NCBI RefSeq assembly: GCF_006442545.2
Contig: NZ_CP083952.1
Coordinates: 3,635,501-3,699,500, forward strand
Reading direction: 5' to 3'
Source of the DNA: Mesorhizobium sp. B2-1-8
GTDB taxonomy: Bacteria; Pseudomonadota; Alphaproteobacteria; Rhizobiales; Rhizobiaceae
Length of the DNA stretch: 64,000 nt
Within the stretch, counting starts at the first letter, position 1. Each line of letters begins with the position of its first letter. Under the pieces are notes generated by a model, which saw only the letters and a program-made list of their open reading frames with translations, was not told the origin of the DNA and searched no databases. The position numbers were made by a program, and so were the translations under genes. This document shows, piece by piece, positions 1-9,916 of the stretch.

Positions 1-2
1 TC

Positions 3-725
3 GCGACGGTGGTGGCTGCCGGTGTCGACAGCCAGGTGGCGATCCCGAACATCTCGCTCATATTTGTGGTGCCGGTGATCATAGGGGCCGTCGGCCTAGG
101 TTTGGCCCCCTCGCTCTTTTCGGCGATACTTGGTGCACTCGCCTACAATTTCTTCCTCACCGAGCCTCGCTACACGCTGATCGTCGATGACCCGGCAAAC
201 GTCTGGGCCATTGGACTGCTTTTCGTCGTCGGACTTATCGGCAGTGGCGTGGCCTTTACCTCCCGGCGCCGCGCAATTGAAGCGGCGCTCCTGAGGAGGC
301 AGGCAACGATGCTGCAAAACTATAGTCGCGACGTCGCGGGGATCGACAATGCGAAGGCGATCGTCTCGATCACTTGCCACATGCTTGCAGCGCTCTTCCA
401 AGTTCCTGTCGTCATTCTCGTTTTGGACGGCAGAAGGGTTTCCGTCGAGAAAGTCGGCAATGTAGAGCCCCAGGAAGCAGAGATAGAGGCGGCGCAATCG
501 TCATTGGCAACAGGACTTGTCGTGAGCGCCGGAGTCTATCCGGCGTTGACCTCGCGCTTTGACTTCTGGCCCGTAAAAACAACGGCAGGGGGCCCGCGCG
601 CGGCCATTGGGCTCGCATTCGACCCCGATGAACGTCCTGCGACGCCTTCGACGTCGGTCGATATCGTGAGTCGCTTCCTGGCCCTGGCCCTTGATCGTCA
701 ACATTTCCGGCATGCTCGAACGTAA
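3..725 (+). pseudogene. KdpD-like sensor fragment (DUF4118 + GAF), no kinase domain
   Basis: The reading frame is open from the window edge, so the 5' end is missing. The visible part has hydrophobic segments typical of the KdpD four-helix membrane domain (for example ISLIFVVPVIIGAVGLGLAP and a segment near VWAIGLLFVVGLIG), followed by a GAF-like region ending at LALALDR. KdpD normally continues into HisKA and ATPase domains that phosphorylate KdpE; here the frame stops a few codons after the GAF domain, exactly where a duplicated kup leader begins (706). It cannot be a working kinase by itself. It could also be a natural kinase-less DUF4118 protein linked to potassium transport, because kup follows; truncation by rearrangement seems more likely. 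Confidence 0.7.
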
Positions 726-902
726 ACAGCCGGGAAGGCGAAAGTCAGCAAACGGCGCGAGGACAACGACAACGAAACGTTGCTCTAGCCGGAGGAGCAG
801 GTTCATGAGCAATGCCGATGCAGGCGACGGCGGGGCTGCAGCAGCACAGTCGGCTGCGCATGATGTCCACCCCCAGCAGAGCGCGCGAATACTGGTTCTG
901 GG
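706..902 (+). repeat. Direct repeat, copy 1 (kup leader and 5' end)
   Basis: About 197 bp covering the last codons of the KdpD-like frame, the kup leader with its GGAGGA site, and the first ~33 kup codons. A near-identical direct copy lies at 8183-8381 (only scattered mismatches). Confidence 0.9.
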
Positions 903-2727
903 CGCTCTCGGCGTCGTTTATGGCGATATCGGAACAAGTCCTCTCTACGCGTTTCGCGAAGCCCTGTTTGTTGCGGCATCGGACGGATCGGCGACACGTG
1001 AGGATGTGCTTGGCATTCTTTCGTTGATCATTTGGGCGCTGACCCTCATCGTAACGGTTAAATACGTCACATTTGTTCTCCGAGCGGACAACAAGGGCGA
1101 AGGCGGCACACTCTCCCTGATGTCCCTGGCCGGCAGTAGTCTTCCGGCTCGCTCGGCTGCCATTTTGGTATTGGGCGTGCTTGGCGCGGCGTTGTTTACG
1201 GGCGACTCTATGATCACGCCAGCGATCTCGGTGCTCGCTGCAGTGGAAGGTCTTGAGACCGTCACGCCAGCCCTTGAGCCATACGTCTTGCCAGTCACGC
1301 TTGTCATTCTTGCAGGGCTCTTCGCGGTCCAACGATTCGGGACCGGCGCCATTGGAGGCGTTTTCGGGCCGATTACATTCGCATGGTTTCTCGCGCTGGG
1401 GGTTTCCGGAGTAAGCCACATCGTCACCAATCCCGGAGTGTTGTGGGCCGTCAATCCCTACTACGCCGTCCACTATCTCGTGGCCAATTCAGCACTTGCG
1501 CTCGGTACAATCGGCGCTGTTTTTCTAGCTGTGACCGGCGCTGAGGCGCTTTACGTCGATCTTGGCCACTTTGGCCGCAGACCGATTGTGATGGCTTGGC
1601 TGTGGATCGTGTTCCCGTGCCTTCTGCTCAACTACATTGGGCAGGGCGCCTTTGTTTTGAACCGCACCGAATTGCCGGAGAATGTTTTCTTCGACATGCA
1701 GCCTCGCTGGGCACTGGTGCCGATGGTCGTCTTGGCCACCGCCGCGACGATCATCGCCAGTCAGGCTGTGATTTCCGGGGCGTTTTCGCTGGTGCGTCAA
1801 GCCGTTCAGCTGAATCTTCTGCCGCGATTCAGCATCCTGCACACATCCGAGACGCAAGTTGGCCAAATCTATCTTCCGAGGGTCAATTTGCTGCTCGGCA
1901 TCGGCGTCATGATGCTGGTGCTCGGGTTCCAGAAGTCGGGCAACCTCGCATCGGCCTACGGCATCTCCGTCACCGGTCAGATGGTGGTCACGGACCTGCT
2001 TCTCTTCATCGTCATGCGCCGAATCTGGAACTGGTCAGTTACCGGCGCCCTTGCAGCGTCGGCACTGTTTCTGATCGTGGACTTGGTATTCCTCGGCTCG
2101 AACATCATTAAGGTGATCGAAGGAGGCTGGGTTACGCTGACCATTGCGTTGGTGATGTGCCTCATTATCTGGACTTGGGTGCGCGGCGGCCGCTACCTGT
2201 TCGACAAGACGCGCCGCAATGAGATCCCGCTCGATTTCCTTGCCGGCAATCTGTTGAAGAAGAAGCCCCATCTGGTTTCGGGCACGGCGGTGTTCCTGAC
2301 CAGCGATCCGCTGAGTGCGCCGACCGCGCTGATGCACAGTCTCAAGCACTACAAGGTGTTGCACGAGCAGAACGTCATCCTTTCGGTGGTGACGGCGCCA
2401 CAGCCGGTAGTGCCCGACAGCGAGCGGGTGAAGATGGAGACGGTCAACGAGCTGTTCATGCGAGTGACGCTGACCTTCGGCTACATGGAGCAGCCGAATA
2501 TCCCCCGTGCGCTCGCGATCTGCCGCAAGCAGGGCTGGAAGTTTGACATCATGTCGACATCCTTCTTCCTGTCGCGGCGCTCGCTCAAGGCCTCGCCCAA
2601 TTCTGGCATGCCGGTGTGGCAGGACAAGCTGTTCATCGGGCTGGCCCGAACGGCGGCCGATGCGACGGAGTATTTCCAGATACCGACCGGGCGCGTGGTC
2701 GAGATCGGCACCCAGGTGGTGATCTGA
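805..2727 (+). CDS. kup: Kup-type low-affinity potassium transporter
   Basis: Secondary K+ uptake system of the KUP/HAK/KT family, acting as a K+/H+ symporter in the inner membrane. The 640-residue product has the family start ([17 protein letters not shown]), about twelve membrane segments in residues 30-455, the [17 protein letters not shown] motif, and a soluble C-terminal domain ending [10 protein letters not shown]; length is normal. An in-frame start exists at 691, but ATG 805 has a strong GGAGGA site 8 bp upstream and gives the usual N-terminus. It follows a KdpD-like fragment. The first 33 codons and about 100 bp of leader are duplicated near 8.2 kb. Confidence 0.95.
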   Translation: MSNADAGDGGAAAAQSAAHDVHPQQSARILVLGALGVVYGDIGTSPLYAFREALFVAASDGSATREDVLGILSLIIWALTLIVTVKYVTFVLRADNKGEGGTLSLMSLAGSSLPARSAAILVLGVLGAALFTGDSMITPAISVLAAVEGLETVTPALEPYVLPVTLVILAGLFAVQRFGTGAIGGVFGPITFAWFLALGVSGVSHIVTNPGVLWAVNPYYAVHYLVANSALALGTIGAVFLAVTGAEALYVDLGHFGRRPIVMAWLWIVFPCLLLNYIGQGAFVLNRTELPENVFFDMQPRWALVPMVVLATAATIIASQAVISGAFSLVRQAVQLNLLPRFSILHTSETQVGQIYLPRVNLLLGIGVMMLVLGFQKSGNLASAYGISVTGQMVVTDLLLFIVMRRIWNWSVTGALAASALFLIVDLVFLGSNIIKVIEGGWVTLTIALVMCLIIWTWVRGGRYLFDKTRRNEIPLDFLAGNLLKKKPHLVSGTAVFLTSDPLSAPTALMHSLKHYKVLHEQNVILSVVTAPQPVVPDSERVKMETVNELFMRVTLTFGYMEQPNIPRALAICRKQGWKFDIMSTSFFLSRRSLKASPNSGMPVWQDKLFIGLARTAADATEYFQIPTGRVVEIGTQVVI

Positions 2728-2771
2728 TCCGACTGGGTCGCTCCCGCCGAATGTATCTGTGGTCTCTTGAA

Positions 2772-2796
2772 GGCGCGTACTCCCCTTGCACGCGCC
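2772..2796 (+). terminator. GC-rich hairpin after kup
   Basis: Perfect 7-bp stem GGCGCGT/ACGCGCC with an 11-base loop, 45 bp after the kup stop. There is no T-run behind it, so it is a transcript-end hairpin at best, not a classical intrinsic terminator. Confidence 0.35.
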
Positions 2797-3629
2797 GGAT
2801 TGCGGTCACGCTGGCAAAAAAATAAAGCGTCGGTTTCCGCCTGCTGCCAACACCGCGCCCATCGGCGTTGACGTTGCCTGCAGTTTCTATCCAGTTTTGA
2901 ATTCGTTTCCGGTGTTGGATTTGCCCTGATGGACGGCGGAAGCGACAGAACGCTGGCGCGGAGCCCTTCGTATTGCGCAGCGCGAGCAACCGTCGCAAAT
3001 TGAAAGTTTGTGCAAACTCATTCTGCGCCTGCCATCTGGATCTGCGAATGAGGTCGCGCGCTGTGCCGTCGGCAAGCACACCGTTGCGAAAAGCCCAGCA
3101 GGTCGGAGCGCAGGCCAAGCCACTCAAACGAGGAAAAGCGGCTCCTGAAGTCAGTGCTGTAGAACTGCGAATGGGATCGCGTCGAGGTTCGCGCAAACTT
3201 CAGGCAACCTTTTCACTGCTTGCAGAATCGCCAGATGCAACGGCATCAAGCAATGCCACAGGAGCGAAATCCTCCACAGGGCATCCGTCAGCAGCCCGAA
3301 TTGCGCGGGCTGATGGGACAAATTGGGACGTAGATTCGGGAGGAGTGTCGTTGTCGGAGCGTCAGCACGAAAGCTCCTGAAGTCCTGGGGGGCTGAACAG
3401 CGCCCATCCGCCTCAATTTCGGTCGTGCTGACGGCTTCCGCGACTTTCTGAAAGCGGACGTTACAGGACCACCGTCGAAATCGACGAACTCGCTACGAGC
3501 AACCGTTGAGAGACAGCCCTTTTCCGTGATCGCCCGCCAGCTATCCCGCCGTCCATAAGCTGCTATAGTTCTGATTGAGGGCATACCGGCGTTAGAACCC
3601 GCCGTCAGGTGGTGGGTGCAGGAGCCTCA
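2797..3629. other. Long gap without a recognisable gene
   Basis: About 830 bp between kup and the chemotaxis-type kinase. Open frames exist on both strands (for example around 2973-3380), but none has a good ribosome site, a recognisable domain or rhizobial-looking composition. Probably decayed sequence plus the kinase promoter. Confidence 0.4.
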
Positions 3630-6600
3630 ATGCTGGACAAGGCAAATCCTCATATCGTTGGCATCGGCGCCTCGGCCGGCGGCGTCAAGGCATTGCAGGA
3701 ATTCTTCGAGGCGTTGCCCGATCAGGTCGGCGCTGCTTTCGTCGTCATCATGCATCTCGATCCAGAGGCGCGCAGCGAGATGGCTGCCATTCTGACGGCC
3801 CGTACCGCCATGCCGGTGATGCAGGTCGAGGACACTACGCATCTGAAGGCTGACCATGTCTACGTGATCGCGCCGAACACACATCTCAGAATTGCCGATC
3901 ACATGATTTCAGCTCTTCCCTTCGATGAACCGAGAGGGTTGCGGGCGCCAATCGATACGTTCTTCCGGTCTTTAGCCGACCAGCACGGTGATGCTTTTGC
4001 AATCGTGCTAACCGGAGCGGGAGCCGACGGCGCGCTTGGCGTCAAAGCGGTGAAGGAAGCCGGCGGTATCGTCCTGATCCAGGATCCGCGCGAGGCCGAG
4101 TACGCCTCGATGCCCCGCAGCGCCATCGCGACTGAGGTGGCGGATTTTGTTCTGCCGATCAAGCCGTTGGTCGATCGGCTGGTAGAACTTCTGCAAGCTC
4201 GGGAGCACGTCGTTCCCCAACTCTTGAAAGCGAGCAATGAAGACCATTTGCGGCGGATCCTGGCGCATGTGCGTGCCCGTACCGGGCACGATTTTGCCCA
4301 GTACAAGCGCGCGACGGTGCTGCGCCGCATAGCCCGCCGGGCCCAGGTCAATCGCAAGGAGACGCTGGAAGACTACTATTCCTATCTACGCGATAACGTC
4401 GAGGAGGCCCAAGCGCTCTTCAGCGACTTCCTGATCTCTGTCACGACCTTCTTCAGGGATGCCGATTCCTTCGCATCCCTTTCCGAACACGTCATTCCGA
4501 AGCTCTTCGAGGGAAAGGAAACCGCCGCTCCTATCCGTATCTGGGTTCCCGGATGCGCAACCGGCGAAGAGGCCTACAGCGTAGGCATCCTTCTTCTCGA
4601 ACAGGCCGCCAAGCATGACTTGCGGCCCGAGATCCAGGTCTTTGGATCCGATCTCGACGTTGGCGCACTCGCGATCGCGCGCGAAGGCCGCTATCCCGCC
4701 ACCATCGAAAGCGACCTCAGTGAAGAGCGGCTTCGACGGTTTTTTCTGAGGGAAGGCGATCATTACCGGGTGCGGCGCGAACTTCGTGACATCGTCCTGT
4801 TCGCCAGCCACAGCCTGCTCAAGGACCCACCCTTCTCAAGGCTTGATTTGATATCGTGCCGCAATCTGCTGATCTATCTCGACAGGGATTTGCAGCAGCA
4901 GGTCAGCAGCACATTTCACTATGCCCTCAATCCGGGTGGCTTTCTCTTTCTCGGCTCGTCCGAAAATGCGGACCAGGCCAATGGGTTGTTCGCAACTGTC
5001 GACCGCGACGCGCGCATCTACAGGGCAAAGCAGCATGCCGGCGATCGGCCGCCCCTTCTGCCGATGATCCTCTCTCCCCATTTCGCAGTCGAAAAGCGCG
5101 CGGCACCGCCGCGCGAGACGCTGCCCACGACCAATTATGGCGATGCCGCAGCAGTGCACCGCCAAATGCTGGAGCGAGTAGCACCACCCAGCATCCTCGT
5201 TGATGAGAGCCATCGCGCGCTGCACCTTTCGCACAATGCCGGGCGCTTCATGCAGCCCTCCGCCGGACCGCTCACCGTCGACATCGTTGATCAAGTTCGC
5301 GAGGAGCTCCGTTTTGACTTGCGAACCGCCCTTCATCGCGCTTTCGATACGGGGGAATCTTCGCTCAGCATTCCAGTTCTTCTCTCCATGGATGGAGCGC
5401 AACGGCGGGTGTACGTACAAGTCAAACCTGTGGTCGAAGAGGGAAATTCATCGCGTTTCGCTCTGGTGATGTTCATTGAAGGCGATGCGCTCGATCAGAC
5501 TCCGGTCGAAGGCTCTTCTGAAGAAATTGATTCACGGCAGACTGCCGACACGATCAGGCGTTTGCAGGTTGAATTACAACAGACGCAGGGTCGGCTTCGG
5601 GCGATGCGAGAGGATTCTGAAGCCGCGACCGAAGAACTGCGGGCGACCAACGAAGAGTTGCAGTCGATCAACGAGGAATATCGTTCGACGTCAGAGGAAC
5701 TCGAGACCAGTCGTGAGGAATTGCAATCGATCAACGAGGAACTCGAAACGGTCAACAACGAGTTGAAGCTAAAGCTCGATACGGTCTCAAGGGCGCACAG
5801 CGATCTGCAGAACCTCATGGCGGCGACGGATTTCGGGATTTTGTTCGTCGACACAGCCTTGCGCATCAAGCGGTTCACGCCGCGCCTTTCCGAACTATTC
5901 AACGTTACCGAGAGCGACGAAGGTCGGCCGATCACCGATTTCACCCATGCTCTCGAATTCGATGACATGGCCGAGCAGGCGCGTAGCGTGCTTAAGGATC
6001 TGGCACCGATCGAAAGGGAAATCCGCAGTCGCAAGGGCGGCTGGTATCTCGTGCGGATGCGCCCCTATCGTACGATCGAAGACAAAATTGACGGCGTGGT
6101 TGCAACCTTCATCGACATCACCGAACGGCGCCGGGTCGAACAGGCGCTTCGCGACAGCGAGGCTCATCTGCGCCAGGAGATTCGGCTCGTCGAGCTATCC
6201 CGGTCACCGATTTTCGTGTGGGATTTCGATGACGGTGTCGTGCAATGGAACCGCGGCAGCGAGGAACTCTACGGTTACAGTCGCGACGAGGCAATCGGGC
6301 GGCACAAGGAGGAATTGCTGCGGCCCGAGGTCCCAGGATCTTCGTTCAAGGAACTGCAGGACTCGCTTCTCAAGAACGGCATGTGGTCGGGCGAAATTGT
6401 TCACCACGCCAAGGACGGCCGAGAGTTGATCGTCGACAGCCAGATCGAACTCGTTGCTGTGAACCAAAGGCGTCTGGTTCTCGAAAGCACCCGCGACATC
6501 ACCGATCGCAAGCGCTTGGAAGAGCGGCAGAAATTGCTGCTGGGTGAACTCAGCCATCGGGTTAAAAACACATTGACGGTCGTTCAGTCGATGGTACGTC

Positions 6601-7154
6601 AGACGCTAAGGAACACGACATCTACAGAGGCCTTCGTCATCACCTTCGAAGGCAGGCTTTCGGCGCTGGCGAACGCACACAAACTGCTTTTGGATACGCA
6701 TTGGCAGGGCGCAGAACTCGGCGCCTTGATAAAAAGCCAGTTGCAGGCCTACCTCGTGGGAGGGTCCAAACGTATCCGCATTAAAGGAAAGCCCGTAATG
6801 CTGACGGCCGAACAGGCAACTCCTTTTGGGCTGGTCCTGCATGAACTTGCGACCAACGCCGCCAAGTACGGTTCGCTGTCGTCTTCCGAGGGATATGTTC
6901 TTCTTACATGGTCGATAACAGGGGGGAACGATAACCGACAAGTCAACGTTGTCTGGCAGGAAGTCGATGGCCCCCGGGTCATAAAGCCGGAAAGAGCCGG
7001 ATTCGGCAGCCTTCTAATCGAAAAGGGCATTCCAGGGGCGACGGTTCAGCACCAATTCTTGCCTGATGGCGTCGTATGTACGATCGAACTGCCGCTCGCG
7101 GAGCCAAAAGAACAATGGAGAACACCCTTAACCCCCGGTACAGAAATGGTTTGA
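3630..7154 (+). CDS. CheB-CheR-PAS-HWE hybrid sensor histidine kinase
   Basis: A 1174-residue cytoplasmic signalling protein. Order of domains: CheB methylesterase (1-190; GIGASAGGVKAL, IMHLDP, LTGAGADGALG carry the Ser, His, Asp triad); CheR methyltransferase (about 205-470; TTFFRD, VPGCATGEEAYS, SCRNLLIYL); a Glu-rich coiled coil (about 640-720, repeats of EELQSINEE type); two PAS domains (about 725-850 and 870-965); HWE/HisKA_2 kinase with ELSHRVKNTLTVVQ and an N-box HELATNAAKYG. No membrane segment is seen. ATG 3630 has a GGAG site; a GTG 21 bp upstream is weaker. The gene overlaps the following response regulator, its probable phosphorelay partner. Signal unknown; such hybrids often feed stress-response relays. 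Confidence 0.93.
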   Translation: MLDKANPHIVGIGASAGGVKALQEFFEALPDQVGAAFVVIMHLDPEARSEMAAILTARTAMPVMQVEDTTHLKADHVYVIAPNTHLRIADHMISALPFDEPRGLRAPIDTFFRSLADQHGDAFAIVLTGAGADGALGVKAVKEAGGIVLIQDPREAEYASMPRSAIATEVADFVLPIKPLVDRLVELLQAREHVVPQLLKASNEDHLRRILAHVRARTGHDFAQYKRATVLRRIARRAQVNRKETLEDYYSYLRDNVEEAQALFSDFLISVTTFFRDADSFASLSEHVIPKLFEGKETAAPIRIWVPGCATGEEAYSVGILLLEQAAKHDLRPEIQVFGSDLDVGALAIAREGRYPATIESDLSEERLRRFFLREGDHYRVRRELRDIVLFASHSLLKDPPFSRLDLISCRNLLIYLDRDLQQQVSSTFHYALNPGGFLFLGSSENADQANGLFATVDRDARIYRAKQHAGDRPPLLPMILSPHFAVEKRAAPPRETLPTTNYGDAAAVHRQMLERVAPPSILVDESHRALHLSHNAGRFMQPSAGPLTVDIVDQVREELRFDLRTALHRAFDTGESSLSIPVLLSMDGAQRRVYVQVKPVVEEGNSSRFALVMFIEGDALDQTPVEGSSEEIDSRQTADTIRRLQVELQQTQGRLRAMREDSEAATEELRATNEELQSINEEYRSTSEELETSREELQSINEELETVNNELKLKLDTVSRAHSDLQNLMAATDFGILFVDTALRIKRFTPRLSELFNVTESDEGRPITDFTHALEFDDMAEQARSVLKDLAPIEREIRSRKGGWYLVRMRPYRTIEDKIDGVVATFIDITERRRVEQALRDSEAHLRQEIRLVELSRSPIFVWDFDDGVVQWNRGSEELYGYSRDEAIGRHKEELLRPEVPGSSFKELQDSLLKNGMWSGEIVHHAKDGRELIVDSQIELVAVNQRRLVLESTRDITDRKRLEERQKLLLGELSHRVKNTLTVVQSMVRQTLRNTTSTEAFVITFEGRLSALANAHKLLLDTHWQGAELGALIKSQLQAYLVGGSKRIRIKGKPVMLTAEQATPFGLVLHELATNAAKYGSLSSSEGYVLLTWSITGGNDNRQVNVVWQEVDGPRVIKPERAGFGSLLIEKGIPGATVQHQFLPDGVVCTIELPLAEPKEQWRTPLTPGTEMV

Positions 7155-7510
7155 GCGGTGCGCGCATTCTTGTTGCCGACGACGAAATCCTGATTGCCCT
7201 GGACATTGTTGATATCCTTGCTGACGCGGGAGCTCAGGTCGTGGGGCCTTGTACGACTCTTGCCGAAACTCTGAAATTCGCTCAACACGAGGAACTATCG
7301 GCGGCAACACTCGACATAAGGCTTGGTCGTGAAACTACGGAGGCCGTTGCGGCCGCTCTGGCCGATCGCGGGATTCCCTTTATCTTTTACAGTGGTCAAG
7401 CCCTGCCGGCGTCCATCGAAGCACGTTGGCCCAACTGCCAGGTGATTGGAAAACCAGCCGACCAGGATGCACTCGTCAATGCCCTCAAAGTACTCCTGAA
7501 GTCCATTTAA
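7115..7510 (+). CDS. Single-domain response regulator
   Basis: A 131-residue receiver-only protein (REC). Acidic pocket DDE near residue 24, phospho-acceptor Asp in ATLDIRLG, and the conserved Lys in VIGKPAD are visible. There is no output domain, so it probably acts as a phosphate relay or sink for the upstream HWE kinase, whose 3' end it overlaps by 40 bp (translational coupling). ATG 7115 is preceded by GGAG at 11 bp; an upstream in-frame ATG at 7076 lies deeper in the kinase gene and has no clear site. Confidence 0.88.
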   Translation: MENTLNPRYRNGLSGARILVADDEILIALDIVDILADAGAQVVGPCTTLAETLKFAQHEELSAATLDIRLGRETTEAVAAALADRGIPFIFYSGQALPASIEARWPNCQVIGKPADQDALVNALKVLLKSI

Positions 7511-7888
7511 CTTTTGTGCAGCACGGGATTTCAGTGCCAGACGCCTCTTATCAGATTGTGGTGTGGGCCCAAGGCAACTACAGCTCAGAGCCTTTCCTGC
7601 TGCCTTGCCTCCAACGACGATGGTCGGTCATCAAGACCGATTTCGAGGTTCCTCAAAGCCGACATTGGGAGCGCCAACCACCAAGTCGAGGTAGCGCCAC
7701 AAGCGGAAGCTTCGCAGCCGGCTTCCGATCGTTTTGTGCCATCAGTAGTCAAACCTACGATTAACCGCGATCGATCAGATTGCTTATAGCGTCGATGACT
7801 TTCCTGGCGGCCGCGCTGGGATCGTGTCCCTCTGGGTGGTGTAGCTGGCGGCATTGGTCGCCGTGCTCTCCGGCATGGGCCGGGCTGA

Positions 7889-8080
7889 TCAGCGCGCCAC
7901 GGCTGGCAGGCTGATCAGGGGATCATCGCTCATCTGGCTGATCGTTTCCAGAGTCATATATCTGGCCCGCTGCACTGCCCATTCATCGTTCTGTTCGAGC
8001 AGGATTGCGCCGACGAGGCGCACGATCGCATCGTCGTTCGGGAAGATTCCGACGACCTCGGTGCGCCGCTTGATCTCGCC
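7889..8080 (-). pseudogene. IS256-family transposase, C-terminal remnant
   Basis: The reverse strand encodes about 63 residues typical of the C-terminus of IS256/mutator transposases ([20 protein letters not shown], then [20 protein letters not shown]) and ends with a stop after LPAVAR. Nothing upstream restores the DDE catalytic core, so this is a dead fragment. Confidence 0.75.
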
Positions 8081-8182
8081 AGCTTGGCGCCCTCGCGACT
8101 AGGCCTGAAGTAGTGCTCACCCAGCGACACGAAAGGATAGCAGGAAAAATCATTTAGCCGGACACGCTGTCGCTCGGCCAGG

Positions 8183-8381
8183 TCCGGCATGCTCGACCGT
8201 AAACACCCAGGAAGGCGAAAGTCAGCAAACGGCGCGAGGACAACGACAACGAAGCGTTTGCTCTAACCGGAGGAGCAAGTTCATGAGCAATGCCGATGCA
8301 GGCGACGGCGGGGCTGCAGCTGCACAGTCCGCCGCGCATGATGTCCACTCCCAGCAGAGCGTGCGAATACTTGTTCTTGGG
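8183..8381 (+). repeat. Direct repeat, copy 2 (kup leader and truncated kup start)
   Basis: Near-identical copy of 706-902. It keeps the ribosome site and ATG (8283) and 33 codons of kup ([10 protein letters not shown]... VRILVLG), then runs into unrelated sequence and a stop near 8470. Any product would be a nonfunctional stub lacking all membrane segments. Confidence 0.9.
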
Positions 8382-8539
8382 GTTAGAGTTGAAGGTTCCC
8401 GCTCCGACCGCGCGCTGAGGGCCAGTTTGTGCGGCATCGATGGCCGTAACGCGCGAAATCCTCAGGCATGAGCTGACTGGACGGGGAACCATCGCCACCC
8501 CAGAGGGTTTCGTGAGACGTGGGCACAAGGATCATCAAA

Positions 8540-8722
8540 ATGAAACCTGGTGACAAGTTTGACGGGCGGGCGGTACTTACCAGCCATGTCAGGCACCAGC
8601 TGGGCACCAAGGCGACAAGGCGTTTTGTGCGCGCCTTGCCGATCTTTCGGGTTGATCCCGACACTCCCGACCGCTTCAAAAAACTACTTAGGGAGCTGAA
8701 TCAGGCGAAAAAACGGCCTTAA
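8540..8722 (+). CDS. Small basic protein, weakly NepR-like
   Basis: A 60-residue orphan. Its C-terminal part (PDTPDRFKKLLRELN) recalls the PDRFLDLL box of NepR anti-sigma factors of the alphaproteobacterial general stress response, but the N-terminal helix is not clearly NepR-like, so the link is a guess. ATG 8540 was preferred over GTG 8519, which sits closer to the duplicated kup piece. It is alone between IS debris and small orphan genes. Confidence 0.4.
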   Translation: MKPGDKFDGRAVLTSHVRHQLGTKATRRFVRALPIFRVDPDTPDRFKKLLRELNQAKKRP

Positions 8723-8994
8723 CCATTCAATTTCAGCGGATCATGATCAAGCTGCCGGTGCCGGATGACTTGCCCCAATTTAAGCGATTAGCCCGCAGGT
8801 TGGACATATGTCAGTCGTTGGTTAATCCCGGGCTCGTGGCAGGTTTTAAGCTGGCTGCGCCGGAGACGAAACGGAAACTTTTGTAGACTTATGTCTCCCA
8901 AAAAATATTGAAAACCGTACGAATTCAGCTCTTGATTTTTTTGGGCACTGCTCCAACGATGAGCCGTTCGGTTCTGGCCTTGGAGTGGGGGCTA

Positions 8995-9219
8995 ATGGAC
9001 GTTCAGGTCAATCACAGGTCGACGGGCACCGGGAAAGAGCTCGTCCGTTGTGCACTCCAAAAGGCGCAAGTTGGCGATCTGATCTCGGTGAAGGAAGTCA
9101 TCGCATACGTTCGCAAAGCCGCCCCTGATTTGCCCGAGACGGACTGCCAGCTTACCGAGCTCATCGTCGTTGCGGCAACAAGCATGGGCTTTTGCGTCGT
9201 CTTCGATCTGCACGAATAG
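8995..9219 (+). CDS. Small orphan protein, paralogue of the one at 12305-12532
   Basis: A 74-residue protein of unknown function. ATG 8995 has GGAG 13 bp upstream. The core ISVKEVIAYVRKAAP...GFCVVFD aligns with ISIAEVIQATRRAFP...GFAIEFD of the minus-strand protein at 12305-12532, so both belong to one family. No signal peptide or membrane segment. The next gene (DUF982) begins at the base after its stop codon, so the two are probably cotranslated. Confidence 0.6.
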   Translation: MDVQVNHRSTGTGKELVRCALQKAQVGDLISVKEVIAYVRKAAPDLPETDCQLTELIVVAATSMGFCVVFDLHE

Positions 9220-9471
9220 ATGCGCACTCACGGCATCCTGTGGTTCGCCCCTCCGGTCGCTGTGAAGGGCAGTGCTGATGCGCGTTATGAGGTAAATAAC
9301 GTGCAGGCGGCCGCCGAGAACCTGCTTGAGTGGCCCAACCGCGGACCTGCGTGGAACGAAGCAGTGCGGGTTTGTCTGGCAGCGCTGGCCGGGGAACTGA
9401 CACCTGATCACGCTCGCATCGCCTTTGAGGCAGCGGCCAAGGAGCAGGGCTTACTGCTGCAAAGTGGATGA
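9220..9471 (+). CDS. DUF982 family protein
   Basis: An 83-residue protein of the small DUF982 family, common and multi-copy in rhizobia, function unknown. Family features visible: VQAAAENLLEWPNRGPAWNEAV and the C-terminal LAGELTPDHARIAFEAAAKE. The ATG directly abuts the stop of the preceding gene and has no ribosome site of its own, which suggests coupling. A second member is at 32798-33094. Confidence 0.75.
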   Translation: MRTHGILWFAPPVAVKGSADARYEVNNVQAAAENLLEWPNRGPAWNEAVRVCLAALAGELTPDHARIAFEAAAKEQGLLLQSG

Positions 9472-9814
9472 AAGGCAGATGAGGTCGGCTAATAGCCGGA
9501 TGGTCCCATGAAGCCCACCAGTTGCGTCAGCTCGGGGCCAATCCGTATTATTCGGGGAGAGGCAGAATTTCTCCTGAGCAGAATTTCTGCTGAGCACTAA
9601 GCGGGCGTGCCAGTTTCACGGCCGCACCGCGATCTCAACTGGCAGCGGGGAGCGCTGGTTCTGCAGCGAAGCCGATGCCCGATCCGAAGGATGCCGAAAG
9701 GCACGTCGGTAACGCCCGCCGTGGTCTTGCACCGCAAAAGACGCGCGGCCTTGGTTCTCTGCCGGCCAGCGAGAGTCGTCAGGTGAGGCGTGTGTGGTCG
9801 AGCGTTGTGGCCCA
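9472..9814. other. Gap without a recognisable gene
   Basis: About 340 bp after the DUF982 gene. The only notable thing is a short near-repeat (gagcagaatttct / gagcagaatttctgc) near 9570-9595. The minus-strand frame through 9597-9950 has no support. Confidence 0.35.
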
Positions 9815-9916
9815 TTAACTCAACACCAGCCCGGCCATCAAGACGACCATAGCGAGGGAAAATGGAACGGCCAGCAGCCAGCCAGCTTCCAGTACGTCGA
9901 TTTTGGCATGGTTCAT
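9815..9916 (-). CDS. 33-residue single-span membrane peptide
   Basis: Short gene: MNHAKIDVLEAGWLL followed by a hydrophobic stretch AVPFSLAMVVLMAGLVLS to the stop. A clear AAGGAG site lies 7 bp before the ATG, which is the main reason to call it. One predicted transmembrane helix with a short, slightly charged N-terminus. Function unknown; such peptides often regulate or stabilise membrane complexes. No homologous neighbour in the window. Confidence 0.55.
   Translation of the reverse strand: MNHAKIDVLEAGWLLAVPFSLAMVVLMAGLVLS

Noticed and set aside
691..804. Upstream start for kup at 691
   Set aside because: The extra 38 residues lie in the leader, overlap the previous frame and are not typical of Kup; ATG 805 has the strong ribosome site.
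2973..3380. 135-codon plus-strand frame in the gap after kup
   Set aside because: Arg/Ser-rich, no ribosome site, no family resemblance, and equally long frames exist on the other strand.
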